NCBI GenBank assembly: GCA_032768795.1
Contig: CP136493.1
Span: 1,860,001-1,924,000, forward strand
DNA: 64,000 nucleotides
Origin: Tremella fuciformis
Lineage: Eukaryota > Basidiomycota > Tremellomycetes > Tremellales > Tremellaceae
Direction of reading: 5' to 3'
In this document: positions 47,201 through 59,083 of the stretch, piece by piece
How positions within the stretch are numbered: the first letter of the stretch is position 1
Layout of the letters: every line of letters starts with the position of its first letter
Translations under genes and position numbers: made by a program
Notes under the pieces: model-generated
Databases searched by the model: none
What the model was told of the DNA's origin: nothing
Seen by the model: only the letters and a program-made list of their open reading frames with translations

Positions 47201-48338
47201 TGTGCAGGATGCGACTGGTCGACAAGTGACCTTCTCGACGCCCACCTCTCACCTGGTCCAGTGTCAAGCCGACGGTGCTTCTGGCTGGAGTCTTGGGGGA
47301 AGACAAGTCGTACAGCTTAATGGAACCGTCCGCATGCCCAACGCCAACGTAGGTCTGATCGGGAGAGATGCACACGGCGGTGACAGGGGAGGTCTCGGTC
47401 CCCAGAACATGCCGTACATCCTGATTGAAGGAGAATACGACTGTCCGACCCGACGCTGTTCCGATGGCAATCATCCCGTTGACATCCATGACCGTCGGCG
47501 CTTCGACCGACAACTGTGCTGAGAGCCGTCGTAAGGGGTTGAGAATGAAAGCCGGATCTCTGTCTGCAACACGTATCGAAGTCGAGGATGCGGTCCGCGA
47601 CATGGAGATCTGGGAAAAGTTTGAAGCCTGCCTGACATGTCGGGGGAGAGACGAAACAGGGTCGAAGCGGCCGTGAGACCTCAATCGAGACAGAAGAGGA
47701 TTGATGGAGGAGCGCTTGTTGGGCGTCCGTATAGACGATGTCGGCGAAGCAGGAGTCATGACGCCAAACTCCTCGTCGCCTATCCCGTCCTTCTCGTTGT
47801 AGGACGCCGAGGCGAGAGACGACGGAGAGGGCGAAGGCGAGCGTCTTCTCAGCTTGAGCGAAAGAACGTCCGTCAATCTCCGTTGATACTCCTCCATGTC
47901 GTTGCCTGCAGCAGGTCCGGGAGATAGGTTTCCATCATAGATCTCGTCTGGAGTCTGGGCATCTGTCGCTCGCCACTCGTCGCTGGGCCCGTCTTCGATG
48001 TCGTCAGGATATGCTCGACCCGAAAGGTCTCTCCAGCCATCGACCAGCTGAAGTGACGGCGGTGATGGGCTCCGCCGGTAGTAGTCGCTCGGACCCGCCT
48101 CCGAGTACTGCTGAGAACCATCATAATCGTCAAGGTCCTCGTCGCTATCCGAGTCACCTGGAGCTGGGCGAGAGTCGGAAGATCTCCCCGTGAATCTCGA
48201 TAGAAACCCAGATGAGGGTGCATGAGCTCGTGGTCGTCCTTTGTTTGAGCTTGGCCGGACGGTCCTACCGGACGAAGCTGAGGAAACGGTCGAGTTCTGT
48301 CGCCGTGGCCGGGGCGAAGCTGGGCCGGTATCGCTCAT
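44231..48338 (-). CDS. VPS8: Vps8, CORVET tethering complex subunit
   Basis: Rab5 effector subunit of the CORVET complex for endosome fusion. Two exons, 48338-46557 and 46510-44231, 1353 aa. The 46-bp intron (46556-46511) has GTGAGG, a CTACTGATG branch and AAAG. It joins KLFML to TASSVLVGTLQQWNDRILAR, restoring the conserved block with HQGDFLGSIHLAIEYFESRA. Without this intron the two halves look like separate overlapping genes in different frames. The first 230 residues are Ser-rich and disordered; a beta-propeller follows (IAIGTASGRTVVFSF, VGVGHADGSIKLYDL, IVSGDEHGRAFWW), then the helical repeat region. The C terminus GVCQRCGRGIANEHIVF is a partial zinc-finger-like piece. Confidence 0.93.
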
Positions 48339-48570
48339 GATGGGTCCGTTCGGCGTCGTATCACCTGGTGAGGCCGCTTTCGCCGACCGGCAGGTTCATG
48401 CAGCGAGACCGCAGCTGCTCGTCAAGGTCTTTGAAGATGCAAGACTACACCAGGAGGACACAGCTCACTAGGTAGATCGTGCAGGGAAAGTGCGCGATAG
48501 GGCGTAGCTCGTTATTTCAATTCTTTTTTAGCTCTGAATTTCTAATCAGGTATTCAAGTTATTGGTTCTC

Positions 48571-49021
48571 AGGCAATTTGGAAAACCTAATGCAATTCCT
48601 TGTTCTTTGGTTCCGTTAGACATGGGGGGGTGGGACACCCCCCCAAGACCCCCCCTTGCGCCTAGCGGCGCAGCCATCGCAGCCCTTACGGGTCAAGCAT
48701 CCGGCAAAGCCGGATGTACTGTAGAACATTGATTAGTTGCAAGCTAAAGCACTTCATCAAGAGATGCGCAAGTGCTTGTTGGGCATGCTAGGGCTGATCA
48801 GATGATCATAGGCATGCCAAGCTGGTCACAGGGGCTATGTCACAGCTGCCACCTGGCAAGCCTATTGCAGTCTTGTCAGACTTGCGCTATTGTAACCATT
48901 TTGGTGCAATGATAGGGCAGGGTATGGCAGTAGCTATGTAGGCGATTGGTTCTGCTACAGAGATCATTCCATGCATCAGCCTCATGCATAGATCTTTATT
49001 CTCTGATGAAAGGCAATTTGG
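48571..49021. repeat. Pair of 11-bp direct repeats AGGCAATTTGG bounding the island
   Basis: AGGCAATTTGG occurs at 48571-48581 and 49011-49021, 440 bp apart, bracketing the hairpin region. Just inside are loosely inverted CCTAATGCAATT (48586) and AATGCATATTAGG (49032) words. They could be remnants of a mobile element, but no terminal repeat pair or encoded protein proves this. Confidence 0.4.
48634..48719. repeat. Cluster of three hairpins
   Basis: Three inverted repeats in 86 bp: GGGGGGGTG-GGA-CACCCCCCC (9-bp stem, starting at about 48634), GCGCC-TAGC-GGCGC (about 48658-48671), and CATCCGGC-AAA-GCCGGATG (8-bp stem, about 48699-48717). The stems are perfect as read. They resemble GC clusters seen in some mitochondrial or mobile sequences. 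Confidence 0.6.
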
Positions 49022-49351
49022 CAAGGACACAATGCATATTAGGATTGTGCTGATGAAATCAGAATGGCCGGAATTTTCTTATTTAATTCCCCCATTTACC
49101 GTTTTCGTTCCAGGGACACCCGCAGAAATTCGCCCCGTAAGAGCTACGCTGATGACGACAACGCCACCGTTCAAAGGGGTCAATTACGTAAGAATACAAC
49201 TTATCGTACGCGACTGCCTTTTCTGGGCCAAACAGGGGGAAGACTATTCAATTCATCATTCAACCCATTTCACCTTTGCCTCTTCACCATCTCTTCTCCC
49301 TCTTATCATATAGCAGCAGACTCCATCTTGAGCTTCTCGCCCCATGGCATC

Positions 49352-52300
49352 ATGATCTCGCCTTACAAGCGGCATATGGTGTCGCCCGTCCCGCCGCCGC
49401 CTCCGCCGAAAGCGATCGACTTGAACAGCTCGACGAGATCGACAGATAGGGAGACTGGGGCAAAGATCACAAAGAGGGCATTCTTCTGCGATGTACGGCT
49501 GGACGAAGAAGGTGATGGTGGGTTTGAACGCCCTCTGCTCTTTCGCAGCTGAGTCGACAGAGATCACCCATGTCCTGGAGCAGCTTGGATCCCCCCTTGC
49601 CGCCGAGATTGATGGTGAAACCCCTCCGCATGTCGACGTAGGATCAGAATGGTCATCCTCGTCTGGCCAGAAGCTCGAGGCTCTGCTTGAGGAGCTGATC
49701 AGAACCGAGCAGAGCTATCTGCAGCGAGTCCGTGCTCTTCGAGACGTAGGTCATGCAGCAGGCGTAAAGCGAGTGGGGCTAACGGCAGCGATACGCATCT
49801 CCGCTGAAGCTGTTCGCGAAGAATCCAGCCGAGGTGATCATCCCGCTTTACGAGATCAAAGCATTGTTCTCGAATGTCGACCAGATCGTACAGGCGTCAG
49901 AATGCTTCCTGGTGGACTTGGAGCGAGCCACCACCAACAGCATCGGTGACATCTGCCTCCGACACGTGAGCAGGCTAGGCTTCACCTTCAATGATTGCTC
50001 ATAGGCAGCTCAAGGAGAAGACCTTTGAGCCTTACAGGATCTACCTTGGCAACCAAGATGCATCGCAGAAGACGTTTGGTGAGATGGTCAAGAAACACCC
50101 GGGTTTTGCTGCTTTCATCGAGAGGACCAAATACTCTACCCACGGTATCGGCAATATCGGTTTGCGGGAGCTGTTGATGGAGCCTGTTCAGAGGATACCT
50201 CGGTATACCCTGCTTTGGCAAAGTCAGCTAAGAAAAGATACGCAATGCGCAGCTGACATCCAGCAATGATGCGCTGCATGCACCCAACCTCCAGTCAACG
50301 GCAGGCTCTGGCGCAGAGTGTTACTATCGCCTCGCGAATAGCGCGTTGCGACCCCGATGAGCAAACCATTCGAGCGACAGTGTTATACTGCCTGGAGAGA
50401 AACGTGGAAGGCTTTCCGGTAAGCTGCGGCCAACATAACCCCTCTTTGCTGATCAGACAGGCTACATTTTTCAATCATCAGCGATCTTTCGTGGACTCGA
50501 TCGATGTGGACGAGGTGGATCGAGCTGTGTTGCCTTCGTCAAACTCGTTGAACTCTCTTTCGACCTCCTCGTCCACTTCTCCCTCTCATGCTGCTTCTAC
50601 AACTTCGCATTGCACTTTGTTTCTGTTCGATGACAAAATCATGATTGTCAAGCGGCATTCATCCGCCGTGTCGGGCAGAAAGGTGACCGGTTTAGATGAT
50701 GTCTCTCGACTCATCAAGTCAGGTGGAGGAGTGGCGGTGCTGGACAAAAGTGGGGGCAAGAAGGACAAGCTCTTCTATCGGGGCGTTGTCGACATTGCCG
50801 ACATCATCGTCACAGATATCGGAGGAGGCGGTGCGTTGAAGTCTTATTGACCTCACATTGCGGCTGATCCCTGCAGACTTCCAGCTTTTCATGCCTAAAC
50901 CGCCTGCAGACCAAAACGAAAGATGGGCGCGATCTCTACGAACGTACACGGCCGTCCTCCCGCCTTACAACGGTCTTGATTTCGCAACAGTCCGTCGGGA
51001 CAAATCCAGATTCGTTGACAATGTATGGGCAGCGCAAGCCAAGCTCAGAGCAGCTGCCGCCCGTATTGTAATCAGCTCCGAGCTACCCCTCGGACCATCA
51101 GACACCTTCGGTCGCGCAAAGCTCTACTCGACCATCGTCGACGCCAAACCCTCTAGCGCGCCGCCGAAAGTTATCTGCTATATTGATCAACGTGAAGATT
51201 CGTCAGCTCCCGTCTTGGGGCATGCCCTGCTGGCTTTCCGGCTGCAGGTGATGCCGGGAGGCATGATACGACTTTACCACGTTGACAGCACTGAGGAGGA
51301 AGAGAGACATGTGCTGGACGCTTCCGAGGTACTCGAGCATATCATCTCAACGAGTAAGTGGATATGCTCAAAAGTCCGGAGCTGCGCGCTTATATCAGTC
51401 CACCAAAGCGGTATATTCAAATTCCGGTCCTCGACATCCTCAGCCCCAACCACCCCCGCATCGGCATCTCATCGTTTACGACCATCAATGTTGAACCTGG
51501 ACACAATATCGCGGAATCTCTTTGGAGCGGGTCAGATGGGGAAGGATCCGTTTGGGACAAGCAGCTCCAAGAGAACAAAATCCTCGGCCAGTCGCTCTTC
51601 GGACCGATCGAGTCTGTCGAACCGTCTTTCCCAAATCGATGGAGTCATTACCGCTGGACCGTATCAGCTGCGAGAGGACCAGAGTGAGGTGGACCTTGAA
51701 GCACGACTCAATCTTGCTCGCAACAACAGTAGATCAATGGCGGTACTGTCAGATGCCAAAGTCATCGCCAGTCGCGAAGCTGCGAAGAAGCGAATCGCAA
51801 CGGAAAGCAAGCAGCCTGCTCCGCTCGTGGCGGCGTACGAGCTGGTCGACGAAGAAACAACGGAAGAACAACCGGGATCAAGCGCGTCTCAGCGTATGGC
51901 GCCAGGCCTTGGCTCTACAGAAGACCGCTTCTTTGACGGGACAACAGGTACTTCCAGCGCAGGAGAGGGCGTTAGTCGTCTACGAGACCGCATTGAGGCG
52001 AAGATTGCAGCTTCGGTCGAGCCAACCCTCGGCACAAACGGCACAGCAACAAGTCAATCTGACCAGTATCGATCGATTCCGACAACAGCCCCTCTGCGCA
52101 TCCGCAACAAGACTCCTTCCCCGACTCAACCCTTTTCTGCTACCGGCGATGTCTTCACCTCGCCTCGCGTACTTTCTCCCTCGATGGACGCGCCAATGCA
52201 TGTGTCAGCGCCAATTGGCCCGCGCAGCCCACCACCTCGAGGTCCCCGTAGTCCCAATCCTCTTCGCAGCCCAACTATGTCCGCCTTCTTGCAAACATCC

Positions 52301-53425
52301 GGAGTACAACCGGCACCTACGATCGCTAATACGGCAAGTCCCGCTGTCGAGCACGGTGTAGGGTCGGCACACACCCAGCTACGTGTCGTCTCTGGCAAAG
52401 GTCGACGAGTGTCTCCCGGCCGTGAGACATTGCCTCTTCGCGATGAGAGCGTGACCCCAACAATTGTGCCCCCGACGAAGAGACAACACTCTGAAGATGA
52501 GCTCAGGCCTCGAAAGCGATCGCCCACCCGATCACCTGCTACCATCAAAGACAACTCGCCCCTTCTAGCTTCCCACGGGCAAAGGAGACGAAGTTCAGGG
52601 GCAAAGAGCAATGGGGTTTTGACACCACGGAAGGTCTCGACCTCCACAATCGCTTCCGACGTCGAGCATTTGGACCTAATTGCTGCGGTCGAAGCGAGCC
52701 GACAGAAGATTGCCGACGCTCGCTCATTGATCAAACGATTGAAGAGTGATCTTCAGACGGGCCGCAGATTCGTCGGGGCCGGGCGTCTCGACAGGAATCC
52801 CTCGTTGCCACGTTCGCCTCATCGTCGCGATATTCAACGCTTGGTCGATCTCGAGACAGACTACTCTCCGCGATTCAACTCGGACGGAGCCGACGACGAG
52901 AACGACAAGATGGCAGTGGCTACCGTTGACAAGCTCGACAATTACCTACGTCAGTGTCATGCGGATATCAACAAGGGCGCGATCTTCGCGAAAGAGATCC
53001 AGACGGAACATGCTCAAAAGTCGGCCGAAGTTGATCGTCTGCGGGCGCAAGTGACAAGAGCCAAAGAATCTCAAGACCTCCTGCGTCAGCAACTTGCCGA
53101 GACGCAGCTCGAGGTGGATGTCATCTATGAAGCGAGTGAATCGTGATGACATAATTGACTTGCTAATTGGCAGGCATTCAACACGGAGCTAGATGGCATG
53201 TTCAACGACGCCCAATTGCCCGCAGAGGAGGCGTACCATGCCCTGCGGCGCGATCTTGAAGACGCCACGACGCGGCGCAACGAGCTGGATCTCGAGAACA
53301 AAAAGCTGAAGAGGGAGCTGGAGGAGGCAAACCTCAAGCGCGAACAGTAAGTCAATCCTGGTTGCTCATGGACTTTGACTGATGGCAGATGGGCGAGGAT
53401 GCTCAAACAACAAGGCGTCATTTGA
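49352..53425 (+). CDS. RhoGEF (DH-domain guanine nucleotide exchange factor)
   Basis: Large protein of over 1200 aa. The DH domain begins KLEALLEELIRTEQSYLQRV (CR1), joins across a CTAAC intron to RYASPLKLFAKNPAEVIIPL, and includes IGNIGLRELLMEPVQRIPRY, the CR3 helix that contacts the GTPase. A PH-like region follows (LFLFDDKIMIVKRHSSAVSG). Then comes a long Ser/Pro-rich stretch and a C-terminal coiled coil (HALRRDLEDATTRRNELDLE, ending WARMLKQQGVI). DH-PH-coiled-coil order suggests a polarity or septation GEF for Cdc42/Rho, perhaps Bud3-like, but the target is not evident. The start is the ATG at 49352 (MISPYKRHMVSP); an in-frame ATG at 49064 would add unlikely sequence. Confidence 0.88.
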
Positions 53426-53568
53426 AAGATAGCGACATGCCGGACAATGGTATCTTGTGTATAGTCAGGCGTGTTGTATCAGGTGCCATTAGCGCTTGCA
53501 TGCATTGGTTGTGCGGTGCACGTCGCCTGCGTCGTACAACATGACCTCTTCCTCTGCCACACCACACC

Positions 53569-55901
53569 TCACATGACTGTACACTCGCTGGATGCTTCGT
53601 TTCTTGTGGGTCGCGCCGCCTTCTTCCCCTTGGCCCCCTTGGCATTGTTGAGCTCGGTCAGCCGCTGCATGGCCCGCTTGTGCTGCTGTGCTGTCCTGTG
53701 AGCTCACGGCGCAGAGGAACGTAGGTCAGACAGCTCACCCGCTGCGCGCATGTACCAACGCTTGGCCTGGTCCATATCCTGCTTGACGCCGATCCCAAGC
53801 TCACTATAGTCTGTGCGCAGGTCAGCTGACAGTTGACGGCCTCTTAAGAAAAAGAAGAAGACTCACAGCCTACCGCGTACTCGGCTTTGGCGAGGCCCTT
53901 ATTGGCGGCCTTCCGGCCCCACAAATACGCCTCCGTGTCCGACTGCTTCAAGACGCCCTCCGAGCCGGTCAGATACCAGCCGCTGAGGGCTAGCTCGGCC
54001 TCGCTATCGCCCTTCTCCGCCGCCTTGGTATACCACGCGATGCTCCGCCTGGGATCGATGGGACAGCCGAGGGTGCCAAACTCGTGGCATGCGCCGAGCT
54101 TGAACTGCGCCGGCGCATAGCCCAGCTGCGCGGCCTGGGTGAAGAGGTCCCGCGCCATGACAGGGTCGTGCGGGACGACGCCCCCGTTGTTCGGTCTCTC
54201 GTGGAGGAGCGCGAGCTCGTGCAGGGCGTGGGGGTTGTCTTCGTCCGCCTGTGCGGCGGCGCGGCGAAGCCACACGATTGCCTCGCGGGGATTGCGCGGC
54301 TGGCCCAGCAGCCCGCCCAGGAGGATCATGCTCAGTTTGTACATGGCGGCCGTGTCGGCCAGCGCCGCCGCCTTGCGATAGAAGAGGACCGCCCGGCCAT
54401 TGTCCCGCTTCGTGCCTGCGCCGATCTCGTTGCACACTGCGGAGCGGTAGGTCGCTGCGGGGTGATTTAATTTCGACGCCATGAGATACAGGTAGTAGGC
54501 CTTTTCGTGGTCGACTTGCAGGCCGAGCTGGCCTGTCCCGTACAGATTGGCCAGGAAAAATTGGGCATCGGGGTATGGCTGTTTGCCCTCTGCCAGTTTC
54601 TTGATATTCCGCAAACTCTCCTGAAGCAGCGCGTCGCGGTACTTTCGGCCCAGCTTCGGATCAGAAATGCTGATCTCGTCCCCAAGCTTCTTGGCCGCCT
54701 CGATCAGGTATTTGGAAAAAGCGAATTGGGCCTCCGGGTCCGGATCGTCCTTCATCCGTCTCCGATAGTCGTCGACGTATTGCTTGGTATACGGCGGCTT
54801 GTTCATGTCGATGGCCGCTCGGTTGCCCCTTCTGCGCGTAGACGAGGCGCCGACGACTTCGGTGGGCTTGCGAGCTAGAGACGAGGAAGACGAGAGCGCA
54901 GATGCACTGGTGTTGGTCCTGGCCAAAGTCACGTTACTCTCTTGACGCCCGGACAGTAGGCTGGTCGACGACTGGGCATACGACGAAGGGGGAGCACCCA
55001 GGAAATCGTTGGCGGCGGCATAGTATGGATTCGAGTAATCTTGCGGCGCGGCATACGCACCTCCGCCGTAAGGGTCCCATGTGGGCTGCTGGCCTTGCGG
55101 CTGGTACCCGTACGCTCCCGCCTGTTCGCCAGCACCGTACGCGCCGATGCCGGAGTCCAAGCTGTACACGCTCGCGGCTGGGTCGACATCTCCAGCTCCG
55201 GGATATCCACCCGTCACCGCTCGTTGTCGCGGGGGTAAAGGCCCTCGATGTGATTGGGGCTGAGCGGGGACAGTGTTGTGCCTGGCTGGAGGGGCATTTG
55301 GGGTGATGGCTAGCTGTGAGAAGTCGAGGTCGTTTGGATCTGACAACGGTCGTCGCAGTGGAGGTTGTTGATCGTGAGGGGGATAGGGCGAGGTGGGCAA
55401 GCCGTAATCGACCGGCGGATAGGTCGCCTGATCGGCACTCGGCTGCCTGGAATGCGACGTGGCCGGGCCGTCGAATGGTTGAGGAGAGTGTGACATTTGG
55501 ATGCCCTCTGATGCCATGAGAGCATTGTAGGATGGCAACGGCGGGTCTTCCGCTATGGCACCTGGTGTCATGTCAGCTGGATGAAGGTCGGATGAGGGGA
55601 GCGAGGGGAAGGATCGAGCTAGACCTGATGGCGAGTGACTGTAACGCGACATGGACGCCTCTTGGCGCGCGCGTTGTAGGGAGACCGGGCAGGGTAGGGG
55701 TGGCGGAGTGGTCGTGAAGGAATGCATCAACGCCCAAGCGACTCACCACTGGCCGAAGGGTTCCTCATACTCTGGCTCCTGCCTGCCCTCCCATCTCCGC
55801 CACTCACGTGCCCATTCCCCGCATGACCATACGCATAGTCTCTGCCCGCGCCTCCTTGTCCTATCTCTGCGCTCCCTCGGTCGCCACGCGCAACGTATTG
55901 A

Positions 55902-55941
<40 letters not shown>

Positions 55942-56026
55942 CCGAGGCATAGCTGTCGTAGGTCTGTGCTCGTCTTGGTGACCCTGACGAGCCGGTGATC
56001 GCGCCAGACGACGACGGCGGGAGCAT
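53569..56026 (-). CDS. SKT5: Chitin synthase activator Skt5/Chs4 (Sel1 repeats, CaaX)
   Basis: Activator of chitin synthase at the plasma membrane. Exon 1 (56026-55747) begins MLPPSSSGAITGSSGSPRRA and contains a Ser-Asn dipeptide run; it joins to exon 2 at 55661 (EASMSRYSHSPSG). The N-terminal 300 residues are disordered. Sel1 repeats follow: DPEAQFAFSKYLIEAAKKLG, AQFFLANLYGTGQLG, HPAATYRSAVCNEIGAGTKR, AAMYKLSMILLGGLLGQPRN, APAQFKLGACHEFGTLGCPI. Two further exons (DYSELGIGVKQDMDQAKRWY and HKRAMQRLTELNNAKG) lead to the terminus SSECTVM, a CaaX prenylation box like that of yeast Chs4. The stop is at 53569-53571. Confidence 0.93.
55902..55940. repeat. CTGTTG hexanucleotide microsatellite in SKT5
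   Basis: About 6.5 copies of CTGTTG, read on the minus strand as alternating Ser-Asn codons in the disordered N terminus of Skt5. The frame is kept in any whole-unit length change. Confidence 0.8.
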
Positions 56027-56302
56027 GGAGAGTGCGCTAATTCTCGTCTCGTATTGAAGAGGGCTGTCTGCCGTTGAGACATGCGAGGGGAGGCGAGGAA
56101 TGGGTCGAGGAATGAAGGTCGTTGATGGGATATCTCTTTGTTGTGATTGAGACGAGCGAGGGCAGCATCGAGACGGACCATTGACAAGTGTCACGTGACT
56201 CTGGATTTCGACTGACAGCTGAAACGTCGGCCAACCCGACACCATCTGTGCTTCTACCACTACATCAAGACAGCAGCAGACGGCGTCGAGATAGCTGTCG
56301 AC
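56027..56302. promoter_or_regulatory. Divergent promoter SKT5 / TRP2
   Basis: 276 bp between divergent start codons. It contains a TGACTC word (56195-56200, GTGACTCTGG), the core of Gcn4/CPC1 sites (TGACTC), suitable for amino-acid control of TRP2. Confidence 0.45.
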
Positions 56303-58189
56303 ATGCACAGAAAAGTGAGTGGAGCTCGTTTTCCCCTTGTGAGAAAAGCTGGTCGCTCAACAGCAGGCCCATCAGACCCTCCCCTCACTCGAAGAGGTCA
56401 CCTCTTTATTGGCGTCTTCATCTTACTGCCCGACGAGGCTCGCCGAACCCGCAGCCTCGACCTACCCTTCCACATCAGCGCCATCTCCTACTACAGCCTC
56501 TTCAGAACCGAAGACGCCGAACCTCATCCCGGTGTACATCGACCTCCCGACAGACTTCCTCACTCCCGTCGCTGCCTATCTCAAGATTGCCAGCCAGAGT
56601 CGGTACAGTTTTTTGCTGGAGAGCGTGGTCGGAGGCGAGAGCTTGGCTAGATATAGCTTTGTGGGAGCAGGTGCATTCCATGCCAACTGATTGAAATATT
56701 GCCGTAGCTGACCCAACAGACCCCATCAAGGTGCTGCGTACGGGAGAGGGCTTTGATGTCGCCGGTGACCCGCTGGTGGCGTTGGAAAAGGAGCTCGAGC
56801 CATATCGATATGTCAAGCTCCCGTCCGTTCCCACCTTCACCGGTGAGCTACTTGACTTGCTTGACTCGCTCAGGCTGAACTACAGGCGGGGCGGTCGGGT
56901 TCATCACCTACGACTCCATCGCCCATTTCGAACCAGTCACAAAACCCGCAACCCCTTTGGCAAACCCTATCCCCGGCCTGCCCGAAGCGTTCTTCATGAT
57001 CGCCCAAACACTCATCATCTTCGACCACATCTACCAGACCATCAAGCTCGTCTCGCACATACATGTCCCGGATGACAGCCCGGCATCCCAGATCCCGGCT
57101 CTCTACGAGGAATGCGTTGGCCGGCTAGAAGCACTGCGGGCGCAGCTCGCGGCTTCCGAGGTGCCTTTGCCCAAGCAGGGTCCGATAAAACTCGGCAACG
57201 AGACCACAAGCAATGTGGGCAAAGCAGGGTACGAGGCTTTTGTGACCAAGCTCAAAGAGCACATCGTCAAAGGCGACATTATCCAAGCTGTGCCGAGCCA
57301 GAGACTGTCTCGTCCGACATCCCTGCACCCCTTCAACATCTATCGACAGCTCCGTCGTGTCAACCCGTCGCCATACATGTTCTACCTTGATTGCGGAGAC
57401 GTGCAGCTCATCGGGGCCAGCCCGGAGACGTTGTGCAAAGTGGAGGGCAGAAAGGTGTACAATCATGCCATCGCCGGGACGGCCAGGCGAGGCAAGACAG
57501 CTGCGGGTGAGCTAGTTGTCTCCTTGCTACCCGCTTAGCTCACGTCGTAGAGGACGCCCGACTTGGCGAAGAGCTGCGGTCGTCAGACAAGGACCGCGCT
57601 GAGCACATCATGCTCGTCGACTTGGCTCGCAACGACGTCAACCGCGTGTGCAAGCCGGAGACAGTCAACGTCGATGATCTCATGAAGGTGGAGAAGTTCA
57701 GCCACGTGATACACCTCACCAGCCAGATCAGTGGTGTGCTGCGGGATGATCAGTCCAGGTGAGGGGCACGAACCTCATCGAGGTGCATGACTGACGTACA
57801 AGGTTCGACGCGTTCCGGTCAATTTTCCCGGCCGGGACCGTCTCCGGTGCGCCGAAAGTCAAGGCCATCCAGCTGGTGTCCGGTTTGGAAAAACAGCGCC
57901 GGGGTGTCTACGCTGGCGCTGTCGGCCGCTTTGACTTTGCTCGTGACGAGCTCGACACCTGCATTGCGTTGCGGACCATGACGTACAAGGATGGCGTGGT
58001 GTATCTGCAGGCCGGGGGAGGCATCGTCTTTGACAGTGTCGAGGAGGACGAGTACTACGAGACGATCAACAAGCTCAAGGCGAATGTGACCTGCATCAAT
58101 GAGGCGGAAAGTGAGTGGGATTGTGTGTTCATCGGGGACAAGCTGATAGTGTAGAATACTACGCCGAACTGCAGGGACAAGCCGCTTGA
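56303..58189 (+). CDS. TRP2: Anthranilate synthase component I
   Basis: First committed enzyme of tryptophan synthesis: chorismate plus glutamine-derived ammonia to anthranilate. Exon 1 is just MHRK, joined to [16 protein letters not shown]. Marks of the family: [39 protein letters not shown] (feedback-binding region), [96 protein letters not shown] and [11 protein letters not shown]. It ends [11 protein letters not shown] after a last intron. No fused glutamine amidotransferase is present. Confidence 0.96.
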
Positions 58190-59083
58190 AGCAATAGATC
58201 ATCATGCATCCATCTTGTGCATACCTGCTGCAAACAACTGCATGTGTCTAGGACACGTGCTGTATGGACGATTGAGGGCCTCGGCGATGTTCCTCGGTCA
58301 GCCCACGCCACGACAAGTGACCTCGGCTGCTGAATGTCAGCGTTTTGAGTGCCTTCGCGACCAGCACACAAGTGCGCAGATTTTTCGACTGCGCGTGATC
58401 TGATACAGACTAAACTGGGACGTCGGGAGTGGCACCCGCACATACACACACGTCCACACGCACGCACGCATCACTTCACACGGCTGCTCCTCGTATTCAA
58501 AGGTACGTGGATGGCTGGCACAGAGCCCAACCATCTCTTGGGCGGTCGGCAAAACCCGCCTTTGATCGGGCACTTTTTCCTTCCCAAGATCAAGGGCCCT
58601 TGAGCTCGAGTCCTTTGATCTAGGCCGACGACTGAGTCTCTCCCATTGTCGTCGCGATGTCGACCATGTGGTCATCCATGCGCATCCATGCCCTTGACAA
58701 CTGCGAGCGCGGCGCGCTTCGGCAAAGGGCGCCGACAGTTCCAGGGGCAGGACCTTTGATAGGTCCCCTCGGTCCAATTGACGATGGGGCAGGGTTACAG
58801 GGAGCTGCTAATCGTGTATGTGAGTAGCGTGTCGCTGTGTGCTCTGCTCCTCGCCTAGCGACAGACGACCACACTCCTCGCTGCTGATCCCGCCGAGTCG
58901 CCTTGGCAACTGACGCAACGCGAGCGAACGCTCCGCGGAGCTCATAAAGCCTGACGAGAAACCGACCGACACACTCTTTCCTCCCCCACGTCAAAGTCAC
59001 ACCGTCCCAGGCTCCCTTTGGTCATCTCCGCTGGTTCACGGCGCCCGCCCGCCCGCTCGCAGAACTCACTACCGACACCCGAC
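58190..59083. promoter_or_regulatory. Intergenic upstream of the DHA2 transporter
   Basis: An 894-bp gap. It holds three CCTTTGAT words in the same orientation (58559-58566, 58612-58619, 58753-58760), and the 12-bp palindrome CAAGGGCCCTTG at about 58591-58602 between the first two. Open stretches on the minus strand here show no domain. No tRNA is seen. Confidence 0.4.

Larger units (their letters stand above)
48339..49351. other. Intergenic, with lower-GC structured island
   Basis: A 1-kb gap between divergent VPS8 and the RhoGEF gene. From about 48480 to 49060 base composition is clearly less GC-rich than around it and no coding frame is supported. The hairpin cluster at 48634-48719 and the flanking 11-bp direct repeats are listed separately. 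The last 250 bp are probably the RhoGEF promoter and leader. Confidence 0.55.

Noticed and set aside
48571..49021. Helitron, LTR or inverted-repeat transposon call for the hairpin island.
   Set aside because: A hairpin is present, but I found no CTRR end, TG...CA long repeats, clear terminal inverted repeats or encoded transposase.
49064..49351. Upstream in-frame start for the RhoGEF at 49064.
   Set aside because: The added 96 residues show no conservation-like features and lie in the promoter/leader zone beside the island.
58190..59083. Leftward open frames or a tRNA upstream of the DHA2 transporter.
   Set aside because: Frames have low-complexity composition with no motif, and no cloverleaf with a TTCRA arm could be drawn.
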